Shown piece after piece: positions 35,262-48,130 of a stretch of DNA of 64,000 nt (the stretch's first letter is position 1; every line of letters begins with the position of its first letter). The DNA is from Escarpia spicata (lineage: Eukaryota > Annelida > Polychaeta > Sabellida > Siboglinidae). The translations under genes and the position numbers were made by a program. Below the pieces are notes generated by a model. The model had not been told where the DNA came from. It worked only from the letters and a program-made list of their open reading frames with translations, and made no database searches. Location of the stretch: positions 2,431,565 to 2,495,564 of the forward strand of contig OZ023206.1 of NCBI GenBank assembly GCA_963995525.1, given 5' to 3'.

Positions 35262-37126
35262 TCCAGGCTGTAAGTGAACTGTTTCTGTGTTCCAGGCTCT
35301 AAGTGAACTTTTGGTGTGTCCCAGGCTCTAAGTGAAATATTGTGTTCCTGGCTCTAAATGAACTGTTGTGTTCCAAACTCTAAGTGAACTAATGTTGTGT
35401 TCCTGGCTCTAAGCGAACTGTTGTGTTCCAGACTCTAAGTGAACTGTTGAGGTGTTCCAGGCTCTAAATGAACTGTTGATGTGTTCCACACTCTAAGTGA
35501 ACTGTTGCTGTGTTCCAGACTCTAAATGAACTATTGTTGTGTTCCTGGCTCTAAGTGAACTGTTGTTGTGTTCCAGGCTCTAAGTGAACTGTTGATGTGT
35601 TCCAGGCTCTATGTGAACTGATGATGTGTTCCAGGCTCTAATTGAACTGTTGCTGTGGTCCAGACTTTAAGTGAAATGTTGCTGTGTTCCTGGCTCTAAG
35701 TGAACTGTTGTGTTACATGTTCTGAGTGAACTGTTGTTGTGATCCTGACTATAAGTGAACTGTTGTTGTGTTCCAGACTTTAAGTGAAATGTTGCTGTGT
35801 TCCAGGCTCTAAATGAACTATTGTTGTGTTCCTGGCTCTAAGTGAACTGCTGATGTGTTCCAGGTTCTAAGTAAACTGTTGTTATGTTCCAGGCTCTAGG
35901 TGAACTGTTGTTGTGTTCCTGGCTCTAAGTGAACTGTTGTGTTCCAGGCTTTAAGTGAAATGTTCCTGTGTTCCAGGCTCTGAGTGAACTGTTGTTGTGT
36001 TCCTGGCTATATGTGAACTGTTGTTGTGTTCCAGACTTTAAGTGAACTGTTGTTGTGTTCCAGGCTCTAAGTGAACTGTTGTTGTGTTCCTGGCTCTAAG
36101 TGAACTGTTGTTGTGTTCCAGACTTTAAGTGAAATGTTGCTGTGTTCCAAGCTCTCAATGAAATATTGTGTTCCTGGCTCTAAGTGAACTGCTGGTGTGT
36201 TCCATGTTCTAAGTAAACTGTTGTTGTGTTCCAGGCTCCAAGTGAACTGTTGTTGTGTTCCTGGCTCTAAGTGAACTTTTGTTGTGTTCCAGGCTTTAAG
36301 TGAAATGTTCCTGTGTTCCAGGCTCTGAGTGAACTGTTGTTGTGTTCTTGGCTATATGTCAGCTGTTGTTGTGTTCCAAACTTTAAGTGAACTGTTGTTG
36401 TGTTCCAGGCTCTAAGTGAACTGTTGTTGTGTTCCTGGCTCTAAGTGAACTGTTGTTGTGTCCCAGACTTTAAGTGAAATGTTGCTGTGTTCCAGGCTCT
36501 AAATTAACTTGTTGTGTTCCTGGCTTTAAATGAATTGCTGATGTGTTCTAAGCTCTAAGTAAACTGTTGATGTGTTCCAGACTCTAAGTAAACTGTTGTT
36601 GTGTTCCAGGCTCTAAGTGAGATGTTGCTGTGTTCCTGGCTCTAAGTGAAATGTTGCTGTGTTCCAGGCTCTAAATCAACTGCTGTGTTCCTGGCTTTAA
36701 ATGAATTGCTGATGTGTTCTAGGCTCTAAGTAAACTGTTGATGTGTTCCAGACTCTAAGTAAACTGTTGTTGTGTTCCAGGCTCTAAGTGAGCTGTTGCT
36801 GTGTTCCTGGCTCTAAGTGAAATGTTGCTGTGTTCCTGGCTCTAAGTGAATTGTTGATGTGTTCCAGGCTCTAAGTGAAATGTTGCTGTGTTCCAGGCTC
36901 TAAATGAACTTGTTGTGTTCCTGGCTATAAGTGAATTGCTGATGTGTTCTAGGCTCTAAGTAAACTGTTGATGTGTTCCAGACTCTAAGTAAACTGTTGT
37001 TGTGTTCCAGGCTCTAAGTGAGCTGTTGCTATGTTCCTGGCTCTAAGTGAAATGTTGCTGTGTTCCTCGCTCTAAGTGAACTGTTGATGTGTTTCAGGCT
37101 CTAAATGAACTGTTGCTGTGTTTTAG
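35262..37126. repeat. 29-bp minisatellite seeded on the 37127 exon acceptor, about 64 copies
   Basis: The monomer reads TTCCAGGCTCTAAGTGAACT then GTTGTTGTG. The end of the array, GAACTGTTGCTGTGTTTTAG, is the real acceptor, so most units carry an acceptor-like TGTGTTCCAG. Units vary between 26 and 29 bp and are more diverged than in other arrays. A block near 36490-36660 is repeated near 36670-36840 and near 36890-37060. Confidence 0.97.
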
Positions 37127-37231
37127 GCCCAGCGGACAGAAAGAAGTAGGGACGATTTGGTGACAGACAACAAGTACTTTATGGTCTTCTACACACAAAT
37201 CGTGCTTCACAACAAACCAATGCAACTTGTG
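37127..37231 (+). CDS. STAT: STAT exon, DNA-binding domain
   Basis: This 105-nt exon (35 codons, phase 0 at both ends) follows the acceptor GTTGCTGTGTTTTAG and ends before GTAGGT. It encodes AQRTERSRDDLVTDNKYFMV followed by FYTQIVLHNKPMQLV. It matches the STAT segment where a basic stretch precedes a (E/D)K-(F/Y)-x-V-x-F strand and a short LVFQV-like strand. The acceptor is the final member of a 29-bp array of about 64 copies; the upstream copies read CTGTGTTCCAG followed by GCTCTAAGTG, so the gene has a long run of decoy acceptors directly before the real one. Confidence 0.93.
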
Positions 37232-37649
37232 GTAGGTCGCACTTACAGCCACAATAGTCACAGTTTGCCAGGGTAACGGGTAATAATTGACAGTTTCAGC
37301 TGATTTTTGCTCTGCATATTATTAGTTCCATAACTGATTGGTGCTGGCGTCAGTTGAGTCCACCTCTCGTGTCTTTGTACGTGTTGCACTGAGATACATG
37401 AATACTGATAGTGAATGCGCGGCTTACAGATTTATTGAAACTTGTTGTAGCTATCTATTTACTGACACCCTGACTTTGGATCAGTGTCTATTCGCTTCAG
37501 TGTACATTTGTTCACTTTCTCCTACCATTGCTGACAGATGTACCAGTTGACTAGTTAACATTAATCATTAAGTCTTGGCATTTTACTATAATTATAAACG
37601 TCCCTGAAGAGAGTTTTACTTTGCTATGTGTGTGTAGATAAAGATTCTG
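37232..37649. other. Unique intron DNA
   Basis: No gene or array is seen between the exon at 37127 and the 53-bp array. Confidence 0.5.
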
Positions 37650-40600
37650 GTGGCCCTATGACCAAACAGACACAGAAGATGGTTCCACCTTTCATCCTTC
37701 TGGTGGCCCTATGACCAAACAGACACAGAAGATGTTTCCACCTTTCATCCTTCTGGTGGCCCTACGACCAAATAGACACAGAAGCTGGTTCCACCTTTCA
37801 TCCTTCTGGTGGCCCTACGACCAAACAGACACAGAAGATGGTTCCACCTTTCATCCTTCTGGTGGCCCTATAACCAAACAGACACAGAAGATGGTTCCAC
37901 CTTTCATCCTTCTGGTGGCCCTATAACCAAACAGACACAGAAGATGGTTCCACCTTTCATCATTCTGGTGGCCCTATGACCAAACAGACACAGAAGATGG
38001 TTCCACCTTTCATCCTTCTGGTGGCCCTACGACCAAACAGACACAGAAGATGGTTCCACCTTTCATCCTTCTGGTGGCCCTATGACCAAACAGACACAGA
38101 AGATGGTTCCTCCTTTCATCTTTCTGGTGGCCCTACGACCAAACAGACACAGAAGATGTTTCCACCTTTCATCCTTCTGGTGGCCCTATGACCAAACAGA
38201 CACAGAAGATGTTTCCACCTTTCATCCTTCTGGTGGCCCTACGACCAAATAGACACAGAAGCTGGTTCCACCTTTCATCCTTCTGGTGGCCCTACGACCA
38301 AACAGACACAGAAGATGGTTCCACCTTTCATCCTTCTGGTGGCCCTATAACCAAACAGACACAGAAGATGGTTCCACCTTTCATCCTTCTGGTGGCCCTA
38401 TAACCAAACAGACACAGAAGATGGTTCCACCTTTCATCATTCTGGTGGCCCTATGACCAAACAGACACAGAAGATGGTTCCACCTTTCATCCTTCTGGTG
38501 GCCCTACGACCAAACAGACACAGAAGATGGTTCCACCTTTCATCCTTCTGGTGGCCCTATGACCAAACAGACACAGAAGATGGTTCCTCCTTTCATCTTT
38601 CTGGTGGCCCTACGACCAAACAGACACAGAAGATGTTTCCACCTTTCATCCTTCTGGTGGCCCTACGACCAAATAGACACAGAAGCTGGTTCCACCTTTC
38701 ATCCTTCTGGTGGCCCTACGACCAAACAGACACAGAAGATGGTTCCACCTTTCATCCTTCTGGTGGCCCTATAACCAAACAGACACAGAAGATGGTTCCA
38801 CCTTTCATCATTCTGGTGGCCCTATGACCAAACAGACACAGAAGATGGTTCCACCTTTCATCCTTCTGGTGGTTCTACGACCAAACAGACACAGAAGATG
38901 GTTCCTCCTTTCATCCTTCTGGTAGCCCTACGACCAAACAGACACAGAAGATGGTTCCTCCTTTCATCCTTCTGGTAGCCCTACGACCAAACAGACACAG
39001 AAGATGGTTCCTCCTTTCATCCTTCTGGTGGCCCTACGACCAAACAGACACAGAAGATGGTTCCACCTTTCATCCTTCTGGTGGCCCTACGACCAAACAG
39101 ACACAGAAGATGGTTCCACCTTTCATCCTTCTGGTGGCCCTATGACCAAACAGACACAGAAGATGGTTCCTCCTTTCATCCTTCTGGTGGCCCTACGACC
39201 AAACAGACACAGAAGATGTTTCCACCTTTCATCCTTCTGGTGGCCCTACGACCAAATAGACACAGAAGCTGGTTCCACCTTTCATCCTTCTGGTGGCCCT
39301 ACGACCAAACAGACACAGAAGATGGTTCCACCTTTCATCCTTCTGGTGGCCCTATAACCAAACAGACACAGAAGATGGTTCCACCTTTCATCATTCTGGT
39401 GGCCCTATGACCAAACAGACACAGAAGATGGTTCCACCTTTCATCCTTCTGGTGGTTCTACGACCAAACAGACACAGAAGATGGTTCCTCCTTTCATCCT
39501 TCTGGTAGCCCTACGACCAAACAGACACAGAAGATGGTTCCTCCTTTCATCCTTCTGGTAGCCCTACGACCAAACAGACACAAAAGATGGTTCCTCCTTT
39601 CATCCTTCTGGTGGCCCTACGACCAAACAGACACAGAAGATGGTTCCTCCTTTCATCCTTCTGGTGGCCCTGCGACCAAACAGACACAGAAGATGGTTCC
39701 TCCTTTCATCCTTCTGGTGGCCCTACGACCAAACAGACACAGAAGATGGTTCCACCTTTCATCCTTCTGGTGGCCCTATGACCAAACAGACACCTAAGAT
39801 GGTTGCACCTTTCATCTTTCTGGTGGCCCTAAGACCAAACAGACACAGAAGATGGTTCCACCTTTCATCCTTCTGGTGGCCCTAAGACCAAACAGACACA
39901 GAAGATGGTTCCACCTTTCATCCTTCTGGTGGCCCTATGACCAAACAGACACAGAAGATGGTTCCACCTTTCATCCTTCTGGTGGCCCTATGACCAAACA
40001 GACACCTAAGATGGTTGCACCTTTCATCTTTCTGGTGGCCCTAAGACCAAACAGACACAGAAGATGGTTCCACCTTTCATCCTTCTGGTGGCCCTAAGAC
40101 CAAACAGACACAGAAGATGGTTCCACCTTTCATCCTTCTGGTGGCCCTACGACCAAACAGACACAGAAGATGGTTCCTCCTTTCATCCTTCTGGTAGCCC
40201 TACGACCAAACAGACACAGAAGATGGTTCCACCTTTCATCCTTCTGGTGGCCCTACGACCAAACAGACACAGAAGATGGTTCCACCTTTCATCCTTCTGG
40301 TGGCCCTATGACCAAACAGACACAGAAGATGTTTCCAACTTTCATACTTCTGTGGCCCTAGACCAAATAGACACAGAAGATGGTTCCACCTTTCATCCTT
40401 CTGGTGGCCCTACGACCAAACAGACACAGAAGATGGTTCCTCCTTTCATCCTTCTGGTAGCCCTACGACCAAACAGACACAGAAGATGGTTCCTCCTTTC
40501 ATCCTTCTGGTAGCCCTACGACCAAACAGACACAGAAGATGGTTCCACCTTTCATCCTTCTGGTGGCCCTACGACCAAACAGACACAGAAGATGGTTCCA

Positions 40601-43600
40601 CCTTTCATCCTTCTGGTGGCCCTATGACCAAATAGACACAGAAGATGGTTCCACCTTTCATCTTTCTGGTGGCCCTACGACCAAATAGACACAGAAGATG
40701 GTTCCTCCTTTCATCCTTCTGGTGGCCCTATGACCAAACAGACAGAAGATGGTTCCTCCTTTCATCCTTCTGGTAGCCCTACGACCAAACAGACACAGAA
40801 GATGGTTCCACCTTTCATCCTTCTGGTGGCCCTACGACCAAACAGACACAGAAGATGGTTCCACCTTTCATCCTTCTGGTGGCCCTATGACCAAATAGAC
40901 ACAGAAGATGGTTCCACCTTTCATCTTTCTGGTGGCCCTACGACCAAATAGACACAGAAGATGGTTCCTCCTTTCATCCTTCTGGTGGCCCTACGACCAA
41001 ACAGACACAGAAGATGGTTCCTCCTTTCATCCTTCTGGTGGCCCTATGACCAAACAGACACAGATGTTTCCACCTTTCATCCTTCTGGTGGCCCTACGAC
41101 CAAATAGACACAGAAGATGGTTCCTCCTTTCATTCTTCTGGTGGCCCTATGATCAAACAGACACAGAAGATGGTTCCACCTTTCATCCTTCTGGTGGCCC
41201 TATGACCAAACAGACACAGAAGATGTTTTCAACTTTCATACTTCTGTGGCCCTAGACCAAATAGACACAGAAGATGGTTCCACCTTTCATCCTTCTGGTG
41301 GCCCTACGACCAAACAGACACAGAAGATGGTTCCACCTTTCATCCTTCTGGTGGCCCTATAACCAAACAGACACAGAAGATGGTTCCACCTTTCATCCTT
41401 CTGGTGGCCCTATGACCAAACAGACACAGAAGATGTTTCCTCCTTTCATCCTTCTGGTGGCCCTATGACCAAACAGACACAGAAGATGGTTCCACCTTTC
41501 ATCCTTCTGGTGGCCCTATGACCAAACAGACACAGAAGATGGTTCCACCTTTCATCCTTCTGGTGGCCCTATGACCAAACAGACACCTAAGATGGTTGCA
41601 CCTTTCATCTTTCTGGTGGCCCTAAGACCAAACAGACACAGAAGATGGTTCCACCTTTCATCCTTCTGGTGGCCCTAAGACCAAACAGACACAGAAGATG
41701 GTTCCACCTTTCGTCCTTCTGGTGGCCCTACGACCAAACAGACACAGAAGATGGTTCCTCCTTTCATCCTCCTGGTAGCCCTACGACCAAACAGACACAG
41801 AAGATGGTTCCACCTTTCATCCTTCAGGTGGCCCTACGACCAAATAGACACAGAAGATGGTTCCACCTTTCATCTTTCTGGTGGCCCTACGACCAAATAG
41901 ACACAGAAGATGGTTCCTCCTTTCATCCTTCTGGTGGCCCTACGACCAAACAGACACAGAAGATGGTTCCTCCTTTCATCCTTCTGGTGGCCCTATGACC
42001 AAACAGACACAGAAGATGGTTCCACCTTTCATCCTTCTGGTGGCCCTATGACCAAACAGACACAGATGTTTCCACCTTTCATCCTTCTGGTGGCCCTACG
42101 ACCAAATAGACACAGAAGATGGTTCCTCCTTTCATTCTTCTGGTGGCCCTATGATCAAACAGACACAGAAGATGGTTCCACCTTTCATCCTTCTGGTGGC
42201 CCTATGACCAAACAGACACAGAAGATGTTTCCAACTTTCATACTTCTGTGGCCCTAGACCAAATAGACACAGAAGATGGTTCCACCTTTCATCCTTCTGG
42301 TGGCCCTACGACCAAACAGACACAGAAGATGGTTCCTCCTTTCATCCTTCTGGTAGCCCTACGACCAAACAGACACAGAAGATGGTTCCTCCTTTCATCC
42401 TTCTGGTAGCCCTACGACCAAACAGACACAGAAGATGGTTCCTCCTTTCATCCTTCTGGTGGCCCTACGACCAAACAGACACAGAAGAAGGTTCCACCTT
42501 TCATCCTTCTGGTGGCCCTACGACCAAATAGACACAGAAGATGGTTCCACCTTTCATCTTTCTGGTGGCCCTACGACCAAATAGACACAGAAGATGGTTC
42601 CTCCTTTCATCCTTCTGGTGGCCCTACGACCAAACAGACACAGAAGATGGTTCCTCCTTTCATCCTTCTGGTGGCCCTATGACCAAACAGACACAGATGT
42701 TTCCACCTTTCATCCTTCTGGTGGCCCTACGACCAAATAGACACAGAAGATGGTTCCTCCTTTCATTCTTCTGGTGGCCCTATGATCAAACAGACACAGA
42801 AGATGGTTCCACCTTTCATCCTTCTGGTGGCCCTATGACCAAACAGACACAGAAGATGTTTTCAACTTTCATACTTCTGTGGCCCTAGACCAAATAGACA
42901 CAGAAGATGGTTCCACCTTTCATCCTTCTGGTGGCCCTACGACCAAACAGACACAGAAGATGGTTCCTCCTTTCATCCTTCTGGTGGCCCTATGACCAAA
43001 CAGACACAGATGTTTCCACCTTTCATCCTTCTGGTGGCCCTACGACCAAATAGACACAGAAGATGGTTCCTCCTTTCATTCTTCTGGTGGCCCTATGATC
43101 AAACAGACACAGAAGATGGTTCCACCTTTCATCCTTCTGGTGGCCCTATGACCAAACAGACACCTAAGATGGTTCCACCTTTCATCTTTCTGGTGGCCCT
43201 AAGACCAAACAGACACAGAAGATGGTTCCACCTTTCATCCTTCTGGTGGCCCTAAGACCAAACAGACACAGAAGATGGTTCCACCTTTCATCCTTCTGGT
43301 GGCCCTATGACCAAACAGACACAGAAGATGGTTCCACCTTTCATCCTTCTGGTGGCCCTATGACCAAACAGACACAGAAGATGGTTCCACCTTTCATCCT
43401 TCTGGTGGCCCTATGACCAAACAGACACCTAAGATGGTTGCACCTTTCATCTTTCTGGTGGCCCTAAGACCAAACAGACACAGAAGATGGTTCCACCTTT
43501 CATCCTTCTGGTGGCCCTAAGACCAAACAGACACAGAAGATGGTTCCACCTTTCATCCTTCTGGTGGCCCTACGACCAAACAGACACAGAAGATGGTTCC

Positions 43601-45710
43601 TCCTTTCATCCTTCTGGTGGCCCTACGACCAAATAGACACAGAAGATGGTTCCTCCTTTCATTCTTCTGGTGGCCCTATGATCAAACAGACACAGAAGAT
43701 GGTTCCACCTTTCATCGTTCTGGTGGCCCTATGACCAAACAGACACAGAAGATGTTTTCAACTTTCATACTTCTGTGGCCCTAGACCAAATAGACACAGA
43801 AGATGGTTCCACCTTTCATCTTTCTGGTGGCCCTACGACCAAATAGACACAGAAGATGGTTCCTCCTTTCATCCTTCTGGTGGCCCTATGACCAAACAGA
43901 CACAGAAGATGGTTCCTCCTTTCATCCTTCTGGTGGCCCTATGACCAAACAGACACAGATGTTTCCACCTTTCATCCTTCTGGTGGCCCTACGACCAAAT
44001 AGACACAGAAGATGGTTCCTCCTTTCATTCTTCTGGTGGCCCTATGATCAAACAGACACAGAAGATGGTTCCACCTTTCATCCTTCTGGTGGCCCTATGA
44101 CCAAACAGACACAGAAGATGTTTTCAACTTTCATACTTCTGTGGCCCTAGACCAAATAGACACAGAAGATGGTTCCACCTTTCATCCTTCTGGTGGCCCT
44201 ACGACCAAACAGACACAGAAGATGGTTCCTCCTTTCATCCTTCTGGTGGCCCTATGACCAAACAGACACAGATGTTTCCACCTTTCATCCTTCTGGTGGC
44301 CCTACGACCAAATAGACACAGAAGATGGTTCCTCCTTTCATTCTTCTGGTGGCCCTATGATCAAACAGACACAGAAGATGGTTCCACCTTTCATCCTTCT
44401 GGTGGCCCTATGACCAAACAGACACCTAAGATGGTTCCACCTTTCATCTTTCTGGTGGCCCTAAGACCAAACAGACACAGAAGATGGTTCCACCTTTCAT
44501 CCTTCTGGTGGCCCTAAGACCAAACAGACACAGAAGATGGTTCCACCTTTCATCCTTCTGGTGGCCCTATGACCAAACAGACACAGAAGATGGTTCCACC
44601 TTTCATCCTTCTGGTGGCCCTATGACCAAACAGACACCTAAGATGGTTGCACCTTTCATCTTTCTGGTGGCCCTAAGACCAAACAGACACAGAAGATGGT
44701 TCCACCTTTCATCCTTCTGGTGGCCCTAAGACCAAACAGACACAGAAGATGGTTCCACCTTTCATCCTTCTGGTGGCCCTACGACCAAACAGACACAGAA
44801 GATGGTTCCTCCTTTCATCCTTCTGGTAGCCCTACGACCAAACAGACACAGAAGATGGTTCCTCCTTTCATCCTTTTGGTGGCCCTACGACCAAACAGAC
44901 ACAGAAGATGGTTCCACCTTTCATCCTTCTGGTGGCCCTACGACCAAATAGACACAGAAGATGGTTCCACCTTTCATCTTTCTGGTGGCCCTATGACCAA
45001 ATAGACACAGAAGATGGTTCCTCCTTTCATCCTTCTGGTGGCCCTACGACCAAACAGACACAGAAGATGGTTCCTCCTTTCATCCTTCTGGTGGCCCTAT
45101 GACCAAACAGACACAGATGTTTCCACCTTTCATCCTTCTGGTGGCCCTACGACCAAATAGACACAGAAGATGGTTCCTCCTTTCATTCTTCTGGTGGCCC
45201 TATGATCAAACAGACACAGAAGATGGTTCCACCTTTCATCCTTCTGGTGGCCCTACGACCAAACAGACACAGAAGATGGTTCCTCCTTTCATCCTTCTGG
45301 TGGCCCTACGACCAAATAGACACAGAAGATGGTTCCTCCTTTCATTCTTCTGGTGGCCCTATGATCAAACAGACACAGAAGATGGTTCCACCTTTCATCC
45401 TTCTGGTGGCCCTACGACCAAACAGACACAGAAGATGGTTCCACCTTTCATCCTTCTGGTGGCCCTGCGACCAAACAGACACAGAAGATGGTTCCACCTT
45501 TCATCCTTCTGGTGGCCCTATGATCAAACAGACACAGAAGATGGTTCCTCCTTTCATCCTTCTGGTAGCCCTATGACCAAATAGACACAGAAGATGGTTC
45601 CTCCTTTCATCCTTCTGGTGGCCCTATGACCAAACAGACACAGAAGATAGTTCCACCTTTCATCCTTCTGGTGGCTCTACAACCAAACAGACACTGAAGA
45701 TGGTTTCTCC
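37650..45710. repeat. 53-bp minisatellite, about 152 copies (8 kb)
   Basis: The monomer contains CTTCTGGTGGCCCTACGACC, AAACAGACACAGAAGATGG and TTCCACCTTTCATC. Variant units (ACCTAAGATGGTTGCACC, CACAGATGTTTCC, TTTTCAACTTTCATACTTCT) mark higher-order blocks. Identical variant strings recur 477 bp apart (37711 and 38188, nine units), 583 bp apart (38710 and 39293, eleven units) and 1262 bp apart (42541 and 43803; 42992 and 44254). All open frames across it are artefacts. Confidence 0.99.
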
Positions 45711-46008
45711 TGTATTTCCAAATGACAATTGTTACGATGTAAATTAGAAAAAGTGTTTTGTGTCGACACAGGTTACATGAAACGTCGTCAACTGGTCATT
45801 GCTCCTCACATAACGTTATCAACAATTAGTTTACATCCTGTGTGAACCCTGACATTTTTATAAAACCTTAACAAGTGGGGAGTTTCAATAAAATCATGGT
45901 GTTACTTTTCTTGCAATGAGCCGTTGATTAATACCTGAAAGTTTGAAGCCCGAAGTGCGTCATTTAGGAGGAAAACAATAACATACACACATTAACATAC
46001 ACACATTA
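45711..46008. other. Intron DNA ending in three 14-bp units
   Basis: This is unique sequence, but 45980-46008 carries AACATACACACATT units identical to the 14-bp array at 50640-51315. Confidence 0.7.
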
Positions 46009-46428
46009 GGGCTCAGCACACTGTCAGTTTTCCCATTGGCGACCATGTTAATGTTTGTGATTATAAGAAAACGTGACTTATAAAGTTTCTTAAACTTCCC
46101 ACGTGCTTTTATTATCATCTCATTGACATGCTGATCGATTTTAGTCAAAATCTAATATCTCTAGCTCTTGCAAAATGCCTGTATGTATGACACCTGTCAA
46201 TATTTACAAATGCATGCAGGCAGTAATCCGGCTAAAATGTCAACTAGCCAAATTGCTAAAAAGACACCATTTTACTGTCAACAGCTGCTACAATCACATC
46301 TAGAAATCTGACTACTCAAACTGCACTTATGTCAGAGCAAGTGAACATTGTAAAAAATCATTTCTCAAAATATAATGCACTTTTTTTCGTCTGTAATCAA
46401 GCAGGAAGCCCAACAGTGTGCTGACCCC
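46009..46428. repeat. Duplicated segment C, copy 1
   Basis: From GGGCTCAGCACACTGTCAG to CAACAGTGTGCTGACCCC it matches 50182-50639 nearly base for base in direct orientation. The other copy has about 30 extra bases (CCAGATACCCTTCCGCTTAG...). The 14-bp repeat flanks the left side here and the right side in the other copy. Confidence 0.95.
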
Positions 46429-47083
46429 AAATAGGCATGGTGATTTTGGAGAAAAATTTTGAAAACAACACACTTTATAGGCACCAATGTTACAAGCACT
46501 CTGCAATTTTAATTTTTGTAATCCCTCCAGGTGTTTGTGTTTTATGCACATTTCAAAGGTGCCACCAAACTTGGCAAGGCACCAGAAAAATCAGCACTTC
46601 GCTGTTGGACAATTTGTAATCCAGCACAACGTTCTCGGGTGGCACTATGAACTCCGGATACAGTTTTCCAGAAAGTCCAATAAGTGTTTTATTAGAAAAT
46701 TCAATACAGGCAGTTGTTACGTTACATTCAAATGTATATTGATTTTTTTACCTTGTGCCCTATTTACAAAGGTAAACATCAACAAAAAGTCACCTTAGGG
46801 TGTGAATTCCTCAAAGGCCATATGTCTCAAGCAGTTCAATTACATAATATTACACAGCTTAATTAGCAGACATTCAGAAAACAATGCCACTTGCTTAATT
46901 GGCCAGAAGGTCCAGTCAGTAGACAGATCTGATAACAGGCTCAGGCTATGCTGCTGTGCAATGGCAAAAGGGTGCAAGTGACAACAAGGTGCTTTTGAGA
47001 TATCGGACAAAACGCATTTTTCTTTTGCGCATTTTTGTATATTACGGTTCAGCAATTATTCACAGTTGCATGAACTACCTGAC
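46429..47083. other. Intron DNA, no gene recognised
   Basis: This is unique sequence. GCAAAAGGGTGCAAGTGACA near 46967 is the reverse complement of a motif that recurs near 49840 (TGTCACTTGCACCCTTTTGC), so part of it may be a diffuse repeat. Confidence 0.5.
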
Positions 47084-47441
47084 TGTGTATTTATAAGAAT
47101 GACTAGTACTCCGGGTTTTACAGAGTGTTTGGTGACTTAGTGTCACTTACTCCCTTTTGTCATTTTATTAGGCGATCAATATCAAAACAATTCTATGACA
47201 AAAGGAAGCAAACGCTATTAAATCATGTCAGAACGAAATACAACTGGAGCTGGCAATTGTGTATTTATAAGAATGACTATTATATATCAGTACTTCGGGT
47301 TTTACAGAGTGTTTGGTGACTTAGTGTCACTTACTCCCTTTTGTGATTTTATTAGGCGATCGATATCAAAACAATTCTATGACAAAAGGAAACAAGTGTT
47401 ATTAAATCAGGGCAGAACAAATTATAACTGGAGATGGCAAA
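47084..47441. repeat. Tandem duplication, unit about 174 bp, two copies
   Basis: TGTGTATTTATAAGAATGAC starts at 47084 and again at 47258. Both copies contain GAGTGTTTGGTGACTTAGTG, TTACTCCCTTTTGT and TTATTAGGCGATC. Copy two has about 10 additional bases near 47280 and several substitutions. Confidence 0.92.
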
Positions 47442-47619
47442 ATTATATTGACAAATTACAGTACACAATCGTTAAAACACAATTTTAATCTGTAAGTTGA
47501 TTTACTGTTAAACCAAATTTAATCAGTCAGTTGATTTACTACGATGTCCCTCGGGGATGCAAATTGTAAACTTGCAGTTTCGTATTATCATCGTAGATTG
47601 ACATTCTTGCTTTAAAACA

Positions 47620-48125
47620 GCAATTAAACAAAAGTACCGGTATAAAAGCAAAAGCTACGACAGGTAAGGTAGTCTTCATTGTTACACTCAGTGTCAATCG
47701 TGTCGAAAGAAGTGTCGTTGATAGACATTCCGCTCCAGCACTGAACTCTGTTCACTGGCATCAACGGACCAAGCTTTCTGACAATGTCATCGCCCTTGCT
47801 CTGTGGCACACCAAGAGGTCCGTCTCTCACATTGAAAGTTCCTCCTCTGAGAAGATGGCTCGCTATCCTTTACATCAGGAATTCACCTGACTGGAACTCA
47901 TCTTCTGTCAATCCGCATTTCTAGAAGAGTTTGCTTGTCCCCTTCTGAATTGTACCACGTACGCGTGACCGAACGTCGGCTTCTTCGAGGATTTTAAGAA
48001 CGAAAATCTGCATGACTCAAGAGAATGACTGTTCCAGATTTCCTTATCACGCTTGCAAAATCCGAGATGTCGCAGACATTCTTCTTGGACCTCATACCTT
48101 TCTCGACCTGTGCATGCCCGGAGTC
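47620..48125 (-). pseudogene. Possible degenerate coding remnant, unknown family
   Basis: On the minus strand, segments without stops read EECLRHLGFCKRDKEIWNSH, KPTFGHAYVVQFRRGQ and, in another frame after a break, GGTFNVRDGPLGVPQSKGDD, IVRKLGPLMPVNRVQCW. The composition and the GC content, higher than in the surroundings, suggest former coding sequence, perhaps from a mobile element. I do not recognise the family, and no intact start or domain is visible. The remnant runs into the 67-bp array at 48131. Confidence 0.35.
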
Positions 48126-48130
48126 GGCTG

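Noticed and set aside
37650..45710. Many open frames of 60-160 aa in the 53-bp array
   Set aside because: They are repeat artefacts interrupted by variant units, with no constant frame.
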